Origin: Albibacillus kandeliae
GTDB lineage: Bacteria > Pseudomonadota > Alphaproteobacteria > Rhodobacterales > Rhodobacteraceae
Direction of reading: 5' to 3'
NCBI RefSeq assembly: GCF_003116585.1
Contig: NZ_QEHM01000003.1
Span: forward strand, 792,916-856,915
Length of the DNA stretch: 64,000 bases
This document shows positions 33,149 through 42,900 of this stretch, piece after piece (positions within the stretch are counted from its first letter, which is position 1; each line of letters opens with the position of its first letter). Under the pieces are notes generated by a model, which saw only the letters and a program-made list of their open reading frames with translations, had not been told where the DNA came from and did no database searches. A program made the position numbers and the translations under genes.

Positions 33149-35091
33149 CGTGCCTCGACCTCCACCAGCACGGCGTGGGTCGCGACCTGCATCCCGGGGG
33201 CGACGTTCACGGCGGTGACGGTCCCGGCCACCGGGCTGGCGTGACCGTGTTCCATCTTCATCGCTTCCACCACCACCAGCATCTGACCGGCCTCGATACG
33301 GTCACCCACCGCGACAGCCACGCCGACCACGTTGCCGTTCATCGACGCCCGGATCCTGCCGTCCCCGCCTGCAGCCGCCGCAGTGATAACCGGCTCGAAG
33401 GTGAGATCCGTAAAGTCATAGGTTCGCCCGGCGAACTGGAGCGTGACCTGCCCGGTGTCGCACAACAGCGTGGCGGACAGGCGTGCACCCTCCCGCTCGA
33501 TCTCGACCATGTGCCCGCGGCGAGCGAGGACGCGCAGGTTCAGGGGCAGTTGCCCCTCCATCTCGACCGTGCAGGCCCCGTCGCGCAGGGCGCGGACACG
33601 GGGGCGGTACTCGGTTTCGTTCCGTCCCAGGCGGAGTGGGGCCATATATCCATGGGTCAGTCCGGTGCCGGGCGCGGCACGCAGGAGGGCGGCGGCGACC
33701 ATCGCGGCCGAAGACTCCTGTGCTGCGTGCTCGACCTGCAGGGTATCGCCGTGGTCTGCGATGAATGCTGTCGTGGCAGAGCCGTCGCGGAACGCCGGGT
33801 GGGCGAGGCAGGCGGCAAGGAAATCCTTGTTTGTCCTCAGCCCCATCGCAATCGTCGATTCCAGCCCGGCGATCAGCTTGCGGCGGGCATCCTTGCGCGT
33901 GGTGCCGTGGCCCACCAGCTTGGCGATCATCGAATCGTAGTGCGGTGAGATATCGGCGCCATCGGAGAGCGCATGATCGGTGCGGAGAAACTCGGCGGGC
34001 CGCCAGAGTGCCATCCGCCCGCTCTGCGGCATGAAACCGGCGGTCGGGTCCTCGGCGCAGAGCCGTGCCTCGATGGCGTGGCCCGAAAAGATTACCTGCT
34101 CCTGCGTCAGGGGAAGCTTTTCTCCCGCGGCGATACGCAGTTGCAGCTCGACGAGATCGAGACCGGTGATGGCTTCGGTCACCGGATGTTCGACCTGCAG
34201 ACGGGTGTTCATCTCCATGAAGTAGAAATGGCCCTCGGCGTCGAGCAAGTATTCGAAGGTGCCCGCGCCGACGTAGCCGATTGCCTTGACCGCCGCGATG
34301 GAGGCCTCGCCCATCCGTTCACGCAGCGCCGCATCGACGGCGGGCGAGGGGGCCTCTTCGATGATCTTCTGATGGCGGCGCTGCAGGGAACAGTCCCGTT
34401 CGCCGAGGTGAATGGCATTGCCGTGCGCGTCCGCGATGACCTGTATCTCGACATGGCGCGGCGCGATGATGGCCTTTTCCAGCAGAACCGTGCCACTGCC
34501 GAAGGCGCTTGTCGCCTCGGACACCGCAGAGGCGAGGTGCGCGGCAAATGCCGCCTCCTCGGTCACGAGGCGCATGCCGCGCCCACCACCGCCTGCCGTG
34601 GCCTTGATCATCACCGGGAACCCGATGCGGCGCGCCTCTTGCAGAAGGGTCTCGGGCGACTGGTCCTCGCCCTGGTAGCCCGGGACGCAGGGCACCCCCG
34701 CTGCGATCATCAGGGACTTGGCACCAGCCTTGTCGCCCATCTGCCGGATGGCCGCGGCGCCCGGCCCGACAAAGACGATCCCCGCCGCCGCGCAGGCGCT
34801 TGGCAGCGCCTCGTTCTCGGCGAGGAAGCCATAGCCGGGGTGAATGGCTTCAGCGCCGGTACGCCGTGCGGCGTCTATGATCGCCTCGACCCGCAGATAG
34901 GAGGCCGAAGGCGCCGCGTCGCCGATGCACACAGCCTCGTCCGCGCATGTCACGTGCGCCGCCCCGGCGTCCGCGTTGGAGTAGACCGCAACAGTCCGGA
35001 ACCCCATCGCGCGGGCAGTTCGCATGATCCTGACCGCGATCTCTCCGCGGTTCGCAACAAGCAGCTTGGAGAAGGGAGCGGTTTTCTGCAT
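33145..35091 (-). CDS. Acyl-CoA carboxylase, biotin carboxylase/biotin carrier subunit
   Basis: A 648-residue alpha subunit. Residues about 5-450 are biotin carboxylase (KLLVANRGEIAVRIMRTARAMG; ATP-grasp KATAGGGGRGMR; MNTRLQVEHPVTE). A linker domain follows, and the C-terminal biotin carrier has VVVEAMKMEH, where K takes biotin. ATG 35091 has AGG close upstream. A GTG at 35115 overlapping the stop of the carboxyltransferase gene (GTGA) is an alternative start. Methylcrotonyl- or geranyl-CoA carboxylases have this architecture. Propionyl-CoA carboxylase is less likely given the neighbours. Confidence 0.9.
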   Translation of the reverse strand: MQKTAPFSKLLVANRGEIAVRIMRTARAMGFRTVAVYSNADAGAAHVTCADEAVCIGDAAPSASYLRVEAIIDAARRTGAEAIHPGYGFLAENEALPSACAAAGIVFVGPGAAAIRQMGDKAGAKSLMIAAGVPCVPGYQGEDQSPETLLQEARRIGFPVMIKATAGGGGRGMRLVTEEAAFAAHLASAVSEATSAFGSGTVLLEKAIIAPRHVEIQVIADAHGNAIHLGERDCSLQRRHQKIIEEAPSPAVDAALRERMGEASIAAVKAIGYVGAGTFEYLLDAEGHFYFMEMNTRLQVEHPVTEAITGLDLVELQLRIAAGEKLPLTQEQVIFSGHAIEARLCAEDPTAGFMPQSGRMALWRPAEFLRTDHALSDGADISPHYDSMIAKLVGHGTTRKDARRKLIAGLESTIAMGLRTNKDFLAACLAHPAFRDGSATTAFIADHGDTLQVEHAAQESSAAMVAAALLRAAPGTGLTHGYMAPLRLGRNETEYRPRVRALRDGACTVEMEGQLPLNLRVLARRGHMVEIEREGARLSATLLCDTGQVTLQFAGRTYDFTDLTFEPVITAAAAGGDGRIRASMNGNVVGVAVAVGDRIEAGQMLVVVEAMKMEHGHASPVAGTVTAVNVAPGMQVATHAVLVEVEAR

Positions 35092-35111
35092 GTCCTGGTC
35101 TCTTGCGCTGG

Positions 35112-36728
35112 TCACGGGCGGGCCACGGCGAACTGGATGGCGCGGGGTTGCCGGGCATCGGCCTCGCGCGCGACCTGCATCAGTTCGATCATCAGCTCGC
35201 GGGTGTCGCGCGGGTCGATCACCCCGTCGTCGAGCAGGCGCGCCGAGGTGTAGAACGCATCCATCTGGCGGTTGAAGGTTTCAGTGATCCGGGCCTTCAT
35301 GGCGTTCAGTCGGTCATGGTCGACGGGCTCTCCCATCCGCTCGGCGCGGGCCTCCTGAACAACGGCCATGGTGCCCGCCGCCTGTTCGCCGCCCATCACG
35401 GCTGTCTTGGCATTGGGCCACGAGAAGCAGAACCGGGGGTGGAAGCCGCGCCCGCACATGCCGTAGTTGCCTGCGCCGAAGGAGGCGCCACAGTAGATGG
35501 TGAACTGGGGCACCGTTGCGGTCGTCACCGCCTGGATCATCTTGGAACCGTGCTTGATCGCGCCCGCTTCTTCGTAGCTGCGGCCGACGAGGAAGCCGGT
35601 GGTGTTGTTGAGATAGAGGATCGGGGTTCCCGCCTGACAGCAGGCCTGTATGAAATGCGTCGCCTTGGCCGCGCCATCGGGGTCGATGGGGCCATTGTTG
35701 GTGATGATCCCGATGGGCCAGCCCGCGATCCGGGCGTTGCCGCAGACCGTCGCGCCGCCGTAGCGTGTGCCGAACTCGACGAAGTCCGAACCGTCGACCA
35801 ACCGCGCGATGACCTCCTTCATGTCGACCGGCTGTCGGTGGTCCATCGGCATCAGGCCCAGCAATTCCTCGCGGTCGTAGGCAGGTTCGTCATGCTGGCG
35901 CACCGGTTCGCGCTGACCGAGCCAGTCGATGTTGCCAAGGATCGAGCGGGCCAGTCCCAGCGCCTCGCGGTCGTCCTCGGCCAGGTAATCGCCAAGGCCC
36001 GATATTCCGGTGTGCATCTCGGCACCGCCCAGTTCCTCTTCGGTCGCGATCTCGCCGGTGGCGGCCTTCAGGAGGGGCGGCCCGGCTAGAAAGGCCCGGG
36101 TCCGTCCGCGCACCATGATGATATAGTCCGAGAGGCCGGTCTGATAAGCGCCCCCGGCGGTGGAGCTGCCGTGGGTTACCGTGATCACCGGCAGCCCTGC
36201 CGCCGAGAACCGCGCGAGGTTGCGGAAGATGTTGCCGCCCCGGATGAAGTCCTCCACCCGGTAGTCCATCAGGTTGGCGCCCGCGCTTTCGACCAGCTGG
36301 ACATAGGGCAGCTTGTTCTCCAGCGCGATCTCCTGAACGCGCAACTGCTTGTCGAGCCCCATCGGTTGCAGGGCCCCGGCGGCGATCCCGGAATCCGAGG
36401 CGCTGATCATGCAGCGGATACCCGAGACATAGCCGATCCCGGCGATCACCCCGCCGCCCGGCACCGACTGGCCCAGGTCCTTGCTGTCCAGACCGTAACC
36501 GGCGAGCCGGGAGAGTTCGATGAAGGGGCTGCCGGGGTCCAGCAACAGCGCGACGCGATCGCGGGGCAGCAACTGATGACGTTTCTCGAAACGCGCGCGT
36601 GACCGCTCCGAGGCGGCACGTGTGCGGCCTTCGATCTCTTCCATCTGGCCGAGCAGGTCCAGCATGCCCTGCCGGTTGGCCCGGAACGTCTCGGAGGACG
36701 GAGAGACGGAGCTGATGAGTTTCGCCAT
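35112..36728 (-). CDS. Acyl-CoA carboxylase, carboxyltransferase subunit (methylcrotonyl/geranyl-CoA type)
   Basis: A 538-residue beta subunit with the MCC-type N-terminal motif RDRVALLLDPGSPFIELS, STAGGAYQTGLSDYI, FLAGPPLLKAATGEIATEEELGGAEMH and FGAGNYGMCGRGFHPRF. ATG 36728 (MAKLISSVSPSSE) is chosen over the longer frame. It carries out the second half-reaction, moving CO2 from carboxybiotin to a branched enoyl-CoA. The FLAGPPLL segment could bear on the methylcrotonyl versus geranyl choice, but I cannot decide this without alignment. First gene of the carboxylase-hydratase operon, divergent from the BKACE gene. Confidence 0.88.
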   Translation of the reverse strand: MAKLISSVSPSSETFRANRQGMLDLLGQMEEIEGRTRAASERSRARFEKRHQLLPRDRVALLLDPGSPFIELSRLAGYGLDSKDLGQSVPGGGVIAGIGYVSGIRCMISASDSGIAAGALQPMGLDKQLRVQEIALENKLPYVQLVESAGANLMDYRVEDFIRGGNIFRNLARFSAAGLPVITVTHGSSTAGGAYQTGLSDYIIMVRGRTRAFLAGPPLLKAATGEIATEEELGGAEMHTGISGLGDYLAEDDREALGLARSILGNIDWLGQREPVRQHDEPAYDREELLGLMPMDHRQPVDMKEVIARLVDGSDFVEFGTRYGGATVCGNARIAGWPIGIITNNGPIDPDGAAKATHFIQACCQAGTPILYLNNTTGFLVGRSYEEAGAIKHGSKMIQAVTTATVPQFTIYCGASFGAGNYGMCGRGFHPRFCFSWPNAKTAVMGGEQAAGTMAVVQEARAERMGEPVDHDRLNAMKARITETFNRQMDAFYTSARLLDDGVIDPRDTRELMIELMQVAREADARQPRAIQFAVARP

Positions 36729-36902
36729 GGTTGGTCCGCTGCATTGCCGCCGGGCCGCGCGCCCGGTCATCGGGAGCATAACGGCGCGCGGGGGTCGCAG
36801 ACTTGTGCCGGATGGCTAGGGCTCGGGTCGCGCAGCGACTGTGCGCAAGCCGGGCGTTTCCCCGCAGCCTATGACGGGAGCGTGGAAAGTTCCGGAGGCG
36901 TC

Positions 36903-37760
36903 ATGAGCAAGGCCATCATCACCTGCGCGCTGAACGGCGTGCTGACGGACCCGAGGCAGCATCACGTCCCGGTCACCCCTGCCGAAATGGCGGCGGAGGC
37001 ACGCCGGGCTTACGAGGCCGGGGCCAGCGTCATGCACATTCACCTGCGCCAGCAGGGGCCCGACAAGGGACATCTCCCCTCGTGGGATACCGCACTGTCG
37101 CGCGAGGTGCAGGACGCCATCCGCGCCGCCTGTCCCGGCGTGGTGATCAACCACACTACGGGTGTCGTGGGGCCGGACTACCAACCCGCGCTCGACTGCG
37201 TGGCCCGGACCCGCCCCGAGATGGCGGCCTGCAACGCCGGATCGCTGAACTACCTGAAACTGCGCGCCAATGGCGATTGGGCCTGGCCGCCGATGATGTT
37301 CGACAACCCGGTCGGCAAGGTCCGTGACTTTCTCGAGGTCATGACTGCGGCCGGCACTCTGCCCGAGTTCGAATGCTTCGACACCGGGATCGTGCGCTGC
37401 GTGGACATGTACCAGAAGAACGGGATGTTCGAAGGCACCGCGCAGCTCAACTTCGTGATGGGGGTCGCCTCGGGGATGCCCGCGCTGCCCGAGTTGCTGC
37501 CGATCCTCAAGGGGCTCGCCCCGACGGATTCGCGCTGGCAGGTTACGGCCATCGGGCGCGGCGAGATCTGGGCGCTGCACCGTCGCACCGCCGAGCTGGG
37601 CGGCCATCTGCGCACGGGGCTCGAGGACACCTTCTATTTGGCATCCGGTGAGAAGGTCACGTCGAACGGGCAGCTCATCGAGGAAATGTCGCAGCTGGCC
37701 CGCGAGACCGGGCGCGTGGTGGCGTCGCCCGACGAGACCCGCGCGATCCTCGGGATCTGA
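36903..37760 (+). CDS. Beta-keto acid cleavage enzyme (BKACE / Kce family)
   Basis: A 285-residue TIM-barrel protein of the 3-keto-5-aminohexanoate cleavage family. The N-terminus has IITCALNGVLTD, the zinc pair HIH (H45 and H47 in VMHIHLR) and later INHTTG. BKACE enzymes condense a beta-keto acid with acetyl-CoA and split it to acetoacetate plus a new acyl-CoA. A GGAGG site precedes ATG 36903. It stands alone on the plus strand between the carboxylase operon and a second acyl-CoA dehydrogenase. The beta-keto acid used is unknown. Confidence 0.85.
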   Translation: MSKAIITCALNGVLTDPRQHHVPVTPAEMAAEARRAYEAGASVMHIHLRQQGPDKGHLPSWDTALSREVQDAIRAACPGVVINHTTGVVGPDYQPALDCVARTRPEMAACNAGSLNYLKLRANGDWAWPPMMFDNPVGKVRDFLEVMTAAGTLPEFECFDTGIVRCVDMYQKNGMFEGTAQLNFVMGVASGMPALPELLPILKGLAPTDSRWQVTAIGRGEIWALHRRTAELGGHLRTGLEDTFYLASGEKVTSNGQLIEEMSQLARETGRVVASPDETRAILGI

Positions 37761-37763
37761 GCC

Positions 37764-38933
37764 TCAGATCCCCAGTTGCGAGGCGGCGAGGTTGCGCATC
37801 ACCTCGTCGGTCCCTCCACCGATGGTCATGACCTTCACCTCGCGGTAGACCCGCTCGGACACGGTGCCGCGCATGAAGCCCATGCCGCCGAGAATCTGTA
37901 CTGCCTCGTCGGCGCAGAACTTCATCGCGTCGGTCGCGGTGACCTTTGCCATGCTGGTGCGCGCGATGTGCACGTTCAGCGGGTCCAGCTTCTGCATCCG
38001 CCGCCAGATCACATCGTAGGTCAGGGTCCGCGCGGCGTCGATGCGGGCGGCCATGTCGACCAGCTTGTGCCGGATCACCTGATGCCCGGCGAGGGTTTGT
38101 CCGAAGGCCCGGCGCTGCTGCGCCCAGGCGAGGGCTTCGTCATAGCAGGCCTGCGCCATCGAGTAGGCCTGCACCGCGAGGAACAGGCGCTCGTCGTTGA
38201 AGTTCATCATCGCCGCCTTGAACCCTTCGCCCTCGACCCCGATGAGGTGAGACGCGGGCACCCGGCAGTCGTTGAAGGCAAGGTGCGCGGTGTCTGAGGC
38301 CCACCAGCCCATCTTGGTCAGTTCCGTTCGCGTCAGGCCCCGGGTATCGCCCTCGACCAGCAGGAACGAGATGCCTGCCGCCCCTCGCGCCGCCGGGTCG
38401 GTCCGCACCGCCACGGTGATCACGTCGGCCTGCATCCCTGAGGTGATGAAGGTCTTTTCCCCGTTCACCACGTAGCTGTCGCCATCGCGCACCGCTGTCG
38501 TGCGCAGCGCCGCGACGTCCGATCCTCCCCCGGGCTCGGTGATGGCCAGCGCCGCGATCTTCTCGCCTGCTATGACCGGCCGGGCGAAGGTGTCGCGCAG
38601 CGCGGCGCTGCCGTGTTTGACCACCGGCGGAATGCCGATGGAATGCGATCCGAGCGAGGCGCAGACACCACCGGCTCCACAGCGCGACAGCTCTTCGCCG
38701 ACCACGACCTGCATGAAGAAATCACCCTCCGACCCGCCAAGGTCCTCGGGATAGAGCACGCCCAGCACCCCCAGCGCGCCCGCCTTGCGATAGAGGTCGC
38801 GCGGAAGCCGGCCTGCCGTTTCCCAGGCCTCGACGTTCGGGATGATCTCGGCTTCGACAAAGGCGCGCAGGCTCTGCCGAAACGCCTGATGTTCCTCGGT
38901 GAAATACCTGTCCGGTCTGGTGTTGTCATACAT
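37764..38933 (-). CDS. Acyl-CoA dehydrogenase (second copy)
   Basis: A 389-residue acyl-CoA dehydrogenase: ALAITEPGGGSDVAALRTTAVRD, LIGVEGEGFKAAMMNFNDERL, and VQILGGMGFMRGTVSERVYREVKVMTIGGGTDEVM. The last motif has GTVSERVYRE in place of the usual EY-type glutamate segment, closer to long-chain or citronellyl-type enzymes. It is not a close copy of the dehydrogenase at 31.2 kb. Convergent with the BKACE gene, 3 bases apart, and separated from the carboxylase operon only by BKACE, so all probably serve one acyl-CoA pathway. Confidence 0.87.
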   Translation of the reverse strand: MYDNTRPDRYFTEEHQAFRQSLRAFVEAEIIPNVEAWETAGRLPRDLYRKAGALGVLGVLYPEDLGGSEGDFFMQVVVGEELSRCGAGGVCASLGSHSIGIPPVVKHGSAALRDTFARPVIAGEKIAALAITEPGGGSDVAALRTTAVRDGDSYVVNGEKTFITSGMQADVITVAVRTDPAARGAAGISFLLVEGDTRGLTRTELTKMGWWASDTAHLAFNDCRVPASHLIGVEGEGFKAAMMNFNDERLFLAVQAYSMAQACYDEALAWAQQRRAFGQTLAGHQVIRHKLVDMAARIDAARTLTYDVIWRRMQKLDPLNVHIARTSMAKVTATDAMKFCADEAVQILGGMGFMRGTVSERVYREVKVMTIGGGTDEVMRNLAASQLGI

Positions 38934-39116
38934 CGGAGCACTCCCCGGCCGCTGGTCTCGTTCCCGCGCAGCTTGGCATGCGCCATGACCCCGCGACTTG
39001 TCCCGACTGGCTGAGGCCGGATGATTTGCGACCGGGACGGTGCCGGTTGGTGGAGAGCGGTTGCACTCGGCCGGTCGCGGCGCAAGGGTGCGCTCTGAAG
39101 CAAGAGGAGGCGAGCG

Positions 39117-39917
39117 ATGCAGATCATGTGCCTGAACGGCTGGGGCGGCAAGCTGCTGGAGCCCCTGTTGCCCTACCTCTCGTCAGCGGCGCCGGACGTG
39201 CTGTGCCTGCAGGAGGTCATTCACAGTCCGGCGACCGACAAGGACTGGCTGACCTATCGCGACGGCGATCACGTTCTGCCGCAGCGGGCGAACTTCTTCC
39301 GTGACGTCTGCCGTGCGCTGCCCGATCATGTCGCGGTCTTCTGCCCGGCGGCGCAGGGGGTGCTGTGGGACGACGACGTGTCGGTCCCCTCGCAGTGGGG
39401 CCTCGCGACCTTTGTTCACCGGTCGCTGCCGGTGATCGGGCAGGTGCAGGGGTTCGTTCACAAGGATTACGGACCGGACGGCTATGGCGACCACCCGAGA
39501 TCGCGCAGCGCGCACGGGATCAGGGTCTACGATCATGACAGGGTCCGCGCCGTGGCGATCACACATATGCACGGGCTGCGCGACTTGGCGGGCAAGCATG
39601 ACACGCCCGAACGCGCGGTGCAGGCCCGAAAACTGCTTGCCATGTCGCGTCAATTGGTCCGGCCCGGCGATCTGGAAGTCATCTGCGGAGACTTCAACGT
39701 CGAGCCCGAGAGCGAGACAATGGAAATCCTACGCGCCGCGGGACTGGTAGACCTGGTGACAGCGGGCGGGTTTCCCGGAACCCGGAACAGCCACTACACC
39801 AAGCCGGGACGCTTCGCAGACTACCTGATGGTCAGCGATCCGGCGGCAGTCCGTGACTTCCGGGTGGTCTACGATCCGGAGGTGTCGGACCACTGCCCGC
39901 TGGTTCTGGACATCTGA
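39117..39917 (+). CDS. Endonuclease/exonuclease/phosphatase family protein
   Basis: A 266-residue EEP-fold hydrolase. Visible catalytic elements are LCLNGWGGKL, CLQEVIHSP (metal glutamate), THMHGLRD, ICGDFNVEPES and VSDHCPLVLDI (C-terminal Asp-His). No signal peptide, so it is probably cytoplasmic. Family members cleave DNA, RNA, phosphoinositides or sphingolipids, and the substrate cannot be assigned. A GAGGCG site precedes ATG 39117. A strong hairpin terminator follows, shared with the convergent large nuclease. Confidence 0.8.
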   Translation: MQIMCLNGWGGKLLEPLLPYLSSAAPDVLCLQEVIHSPATDKDWLTYRDGDHVLPQRANFFRDVCRALPDHVAVFCPAAQGVLWDDDVSVPSQWGLATFVHRSLPVIGQVQGFVHKDYGPDGYGDHPRSRSAHGIRVYDHDRVRAVAITHMHGLRDLAGKHDTPERAVQARKLLAMSRQLVRPGDLEVICGDFNVEPESETMEILRAAGLVDLVTAGGFPGTRNSHYTKPGRFADYLMVSDPAAVRDFRVVYDPEVSDHCPLVLDI

Positions 39918-39920
39918 AAC

Positions 39921-39958
39921 GAGAAGGACCCGCAGGCGGCTGGCCTGCGGGTCCTCTC
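39921..39958. terminator. Bidirectional hairpin terminator between the two EEP-fold genes
   Basis: A perfect 13-bp stem, AGGACCCGCAGGC (39925-39937) with GCCTGCGGGTCCT (39943-39955), with a 5-base loop lies in the 61-base convergent gap. T runs are short, so strength is moderate. Confidence 0.75.
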
Positions 39959-39978
39959 AAGCTTTCGCACCTGCGGGA

Positions 39979-42900
39979 TCAGACCAGCGGTGTCACCCAG
40001 CCGTTGAAGTCGAGACCGACGATCAGCGGATCGTGGTCCGAGCTGGCATAAACACCATCGTTGTAGAAATCCGAGTTGGTGTAGCTGTTGTCATAGCCGA
40101 TCAGGTCGGGCTCGTCGGCGTTGATGTGCCACTCGGTTGCGCCTGTGACGTAGCCGGCGAGAGTGTCGTCAGCCATGCCTTGGTCGAGTGTGCCCTGCTG
40201 CCCGTCGAAGACATAGGAATAGGCGGTGTCCTGTCCGATGTAGGTGTCGATCAGGTCGGTGAAGCCTGCCGTGTCGTCGAGGTACTGGACCGGGTCTTCC
40301 TCGGCGTAGGAGTTGAGATCGCCCAGCATGATCACGTTGGTCACGCCGCCGCCGTTGTACTCGGTGCCGATCCACTCGGCGAGCTCCATGGCCGCGTCGC
40401 TGCGCACACCGTTCCAGAAGCCCTGCCCGTCGCCCTGATCGAAGTTCGGGTCGGACAGGAAGGCGTCGAGGTCGGACTGGGTGATGTCCGTACCGCCGCC
40501 GTCGAGGTAGTCTTGCGCGGCATCGGCAATCGCCTGCAGACCGCTGTCGCCCTTCGATTTGAAGTGCGACGACACGACGGTAAAGACGGCACCGGTGTCG
40601 TTGTCCTCGAAGGTCGCGGCGACGCTCGGGCGGTTGCGCTGGTAGTCCCCGAGATCGTCCAGAAGGTCAGTGGCGCCGATCGCCGTGGCGATGCTTTCGG
40701 CCAGCGCGTAGGTCGTGTCGGCCGAGCTTTCCTCGTAGGTGATGTACTCGCTGTGGAGCAGAGTCACGGCAGTGGTGTCGTAGATGATACCGGTGGTGAT
40801 GGCATCGGTCCCGACAAAGCCGCCGGTTCCGGTGGGGTCGACCGAGGCAAAGACGCTGCCGTCGGTCACTGCCGCAGTGACCATATCGGCCAGCGTGTCG
40901 ACTGCCGAGCCGTCGCCCGAGCCGTTGTTCTCGATCTCCTGCAGCGCCAGCACCTCGGCGCCGGTTCCGAGGATGCCGTCGACGATCTTGGCGGCCTGCC
41001 GTTCGAACTCTTCGACCGTGTCTGCACCGCGCGGGTCCAGCGTCCCGTCGGGCCCGGTGCCCGCGCTGCCCTGGTCGATCGTGGTAAAGAAGTTCAGAAC
41101 GTTGTAGGAGGCCACCTGCAGTGACCCGCCAACATCCTCCGGGCTGGCCTCGCGCGCACCGCTGTTGGTGCTCTCGTCGATCGACAGCGTCTCAGTCACG
41201 GTCACGCGCCAGTCGTCGAAGCCGTAGTTCAGCACGCCCTTGACGGTGTCGTTCAGTTCGGCGCCAAGGCGCAGAGTGGTGCCCGCGTCGGTGAAGGTGT
41301 CACCCGAGTCGAGGTAGCCGTTGTCGTCGTCCGGATTGTTGTCGGGGATGAAGACGAACGCGTCGGGGTTCTCGGCCGAGCTACCGTCATCCAGCAAAAT
41401 CCGGGTGTTGGTGTTGGCCTCGGTCAGGGCGGCGATCTCGTCGGCCTGCGTCTGCGCATCGTAAAGCTGCGTCGGCTGGGTCTGGGTTCCGGTCGCGATG
41501 ACGATCTCGCCGTAGCGGTCGAGGTTGTAGTTCTCGATCACGGTCAGCGGGTCCGTCGCGCTCGCGATCTCGACCAGCATGCCCTCGTAGGCTTCGTAGT
41601 CGATCGGCGTGTCGGTCGAGAGCGTCAGGGTCGACAGAGCCGGGAGCGCTACCCCGGTGTCGAGGACGTCGATGTTCGAAACCGAGGACAGCTGCGTCAT
41701 GCCGTAGTAGTCGGACACGATGCCGCTGACGGCGACAAGGTCACCGACCGCGAGGCCGCTGGTGTTGCCGTAGACGAAGATGCCTTCCGATGTGCGCGCG
41801 TCGGCGTCGTAGTCGGCCTCCTCTTCCTGCAGGTAGAAGCCGGTATCAGTGATATGGGTCACGATGGCCGAGACGGTGACCGATTCACCGGCCATCGCCG
41901 CCTCGCCCTCGGTGCCCTGGATCGCCGAGATCAGGGTGATGTCGGCCGGTTCGCCGGTATCCTCGCCCGCAGTACCGACATAGACGTTGTCGAAGTAGAG
42001 CGCCTCGTCCGCCGAATTGCTGTCGAACTCGACGACTAACTGGGCCGAGTTGACTCTTTCCGAGAGCGTCGCCGAGAGCGTCATCCAGCTCCCTTCGATG
42101 CCCATGTCGTCGATGTCCTGCCCGGTGCTGTCCAGCAGCGAGACGGTGCCCCCATCGGTCACGACGTAGATGTTGACCAGATCGTCCGCTTCCCAGCCGG
42201 TCGACTGGAGGAACGCGTCGAGCGAGACGGTGACCTCGCCCACGGCGCTCAGGTCGATGGTGTCGAAAGTCAGGCGCAGAAGGCCATCGGCATCGGAGAG
42301 CTCGTAGCCCTGACTGCCATCGGTGAAAGCGCCCACGACACCGGTGTAGTTCTGCACCCCGATGTAGTCGCCGTCGGAAATGCCGACGTCGCCCCGGGTG
42401 TTCTCCCAAGTCAGGTCGTACCCGATCAGCCCCGCGCTTGCCTCGGTGCTATCGACGCTGGCCAGTCCGTCGACGTTGTCGAGGTCCACGACGGTACCGA
42501 TGGGCAGCGTGGTGCCGTTTGTGTCGGCGGCCTCGTAGCGGTTGCCCACGGATTCGGTCTCGAAGCTCTGGACCATCTCGAACTGTTCCTGCACCTCGAC
42601 GTTATCGAAGTAGAGCGCCTCGTCCGCTGAGTTGCTGTCGAATTCCACCACCAGCTGGGCGGAATTGACGCTGGCTTCAAGCATGGTCGAAAGCTTCATC
42701 CAGCTCCCTTCGATGCCCATGTTGTCGATGTCCTGCCCGGTGCTGTCCAGCAGCGAAACGGTGCCCGCATCGGTCACGACGTAGATGTTGATGAGGTCGT
42801 CCGCTTCCCAGCCGGTGGACTGCACGAAGGCGTCGAGCGAGATCATGGTCTTTCCGGCGCCACTCAGGTCGATGGTGTCGAAGGTCAGGCGCAGCAGGCC

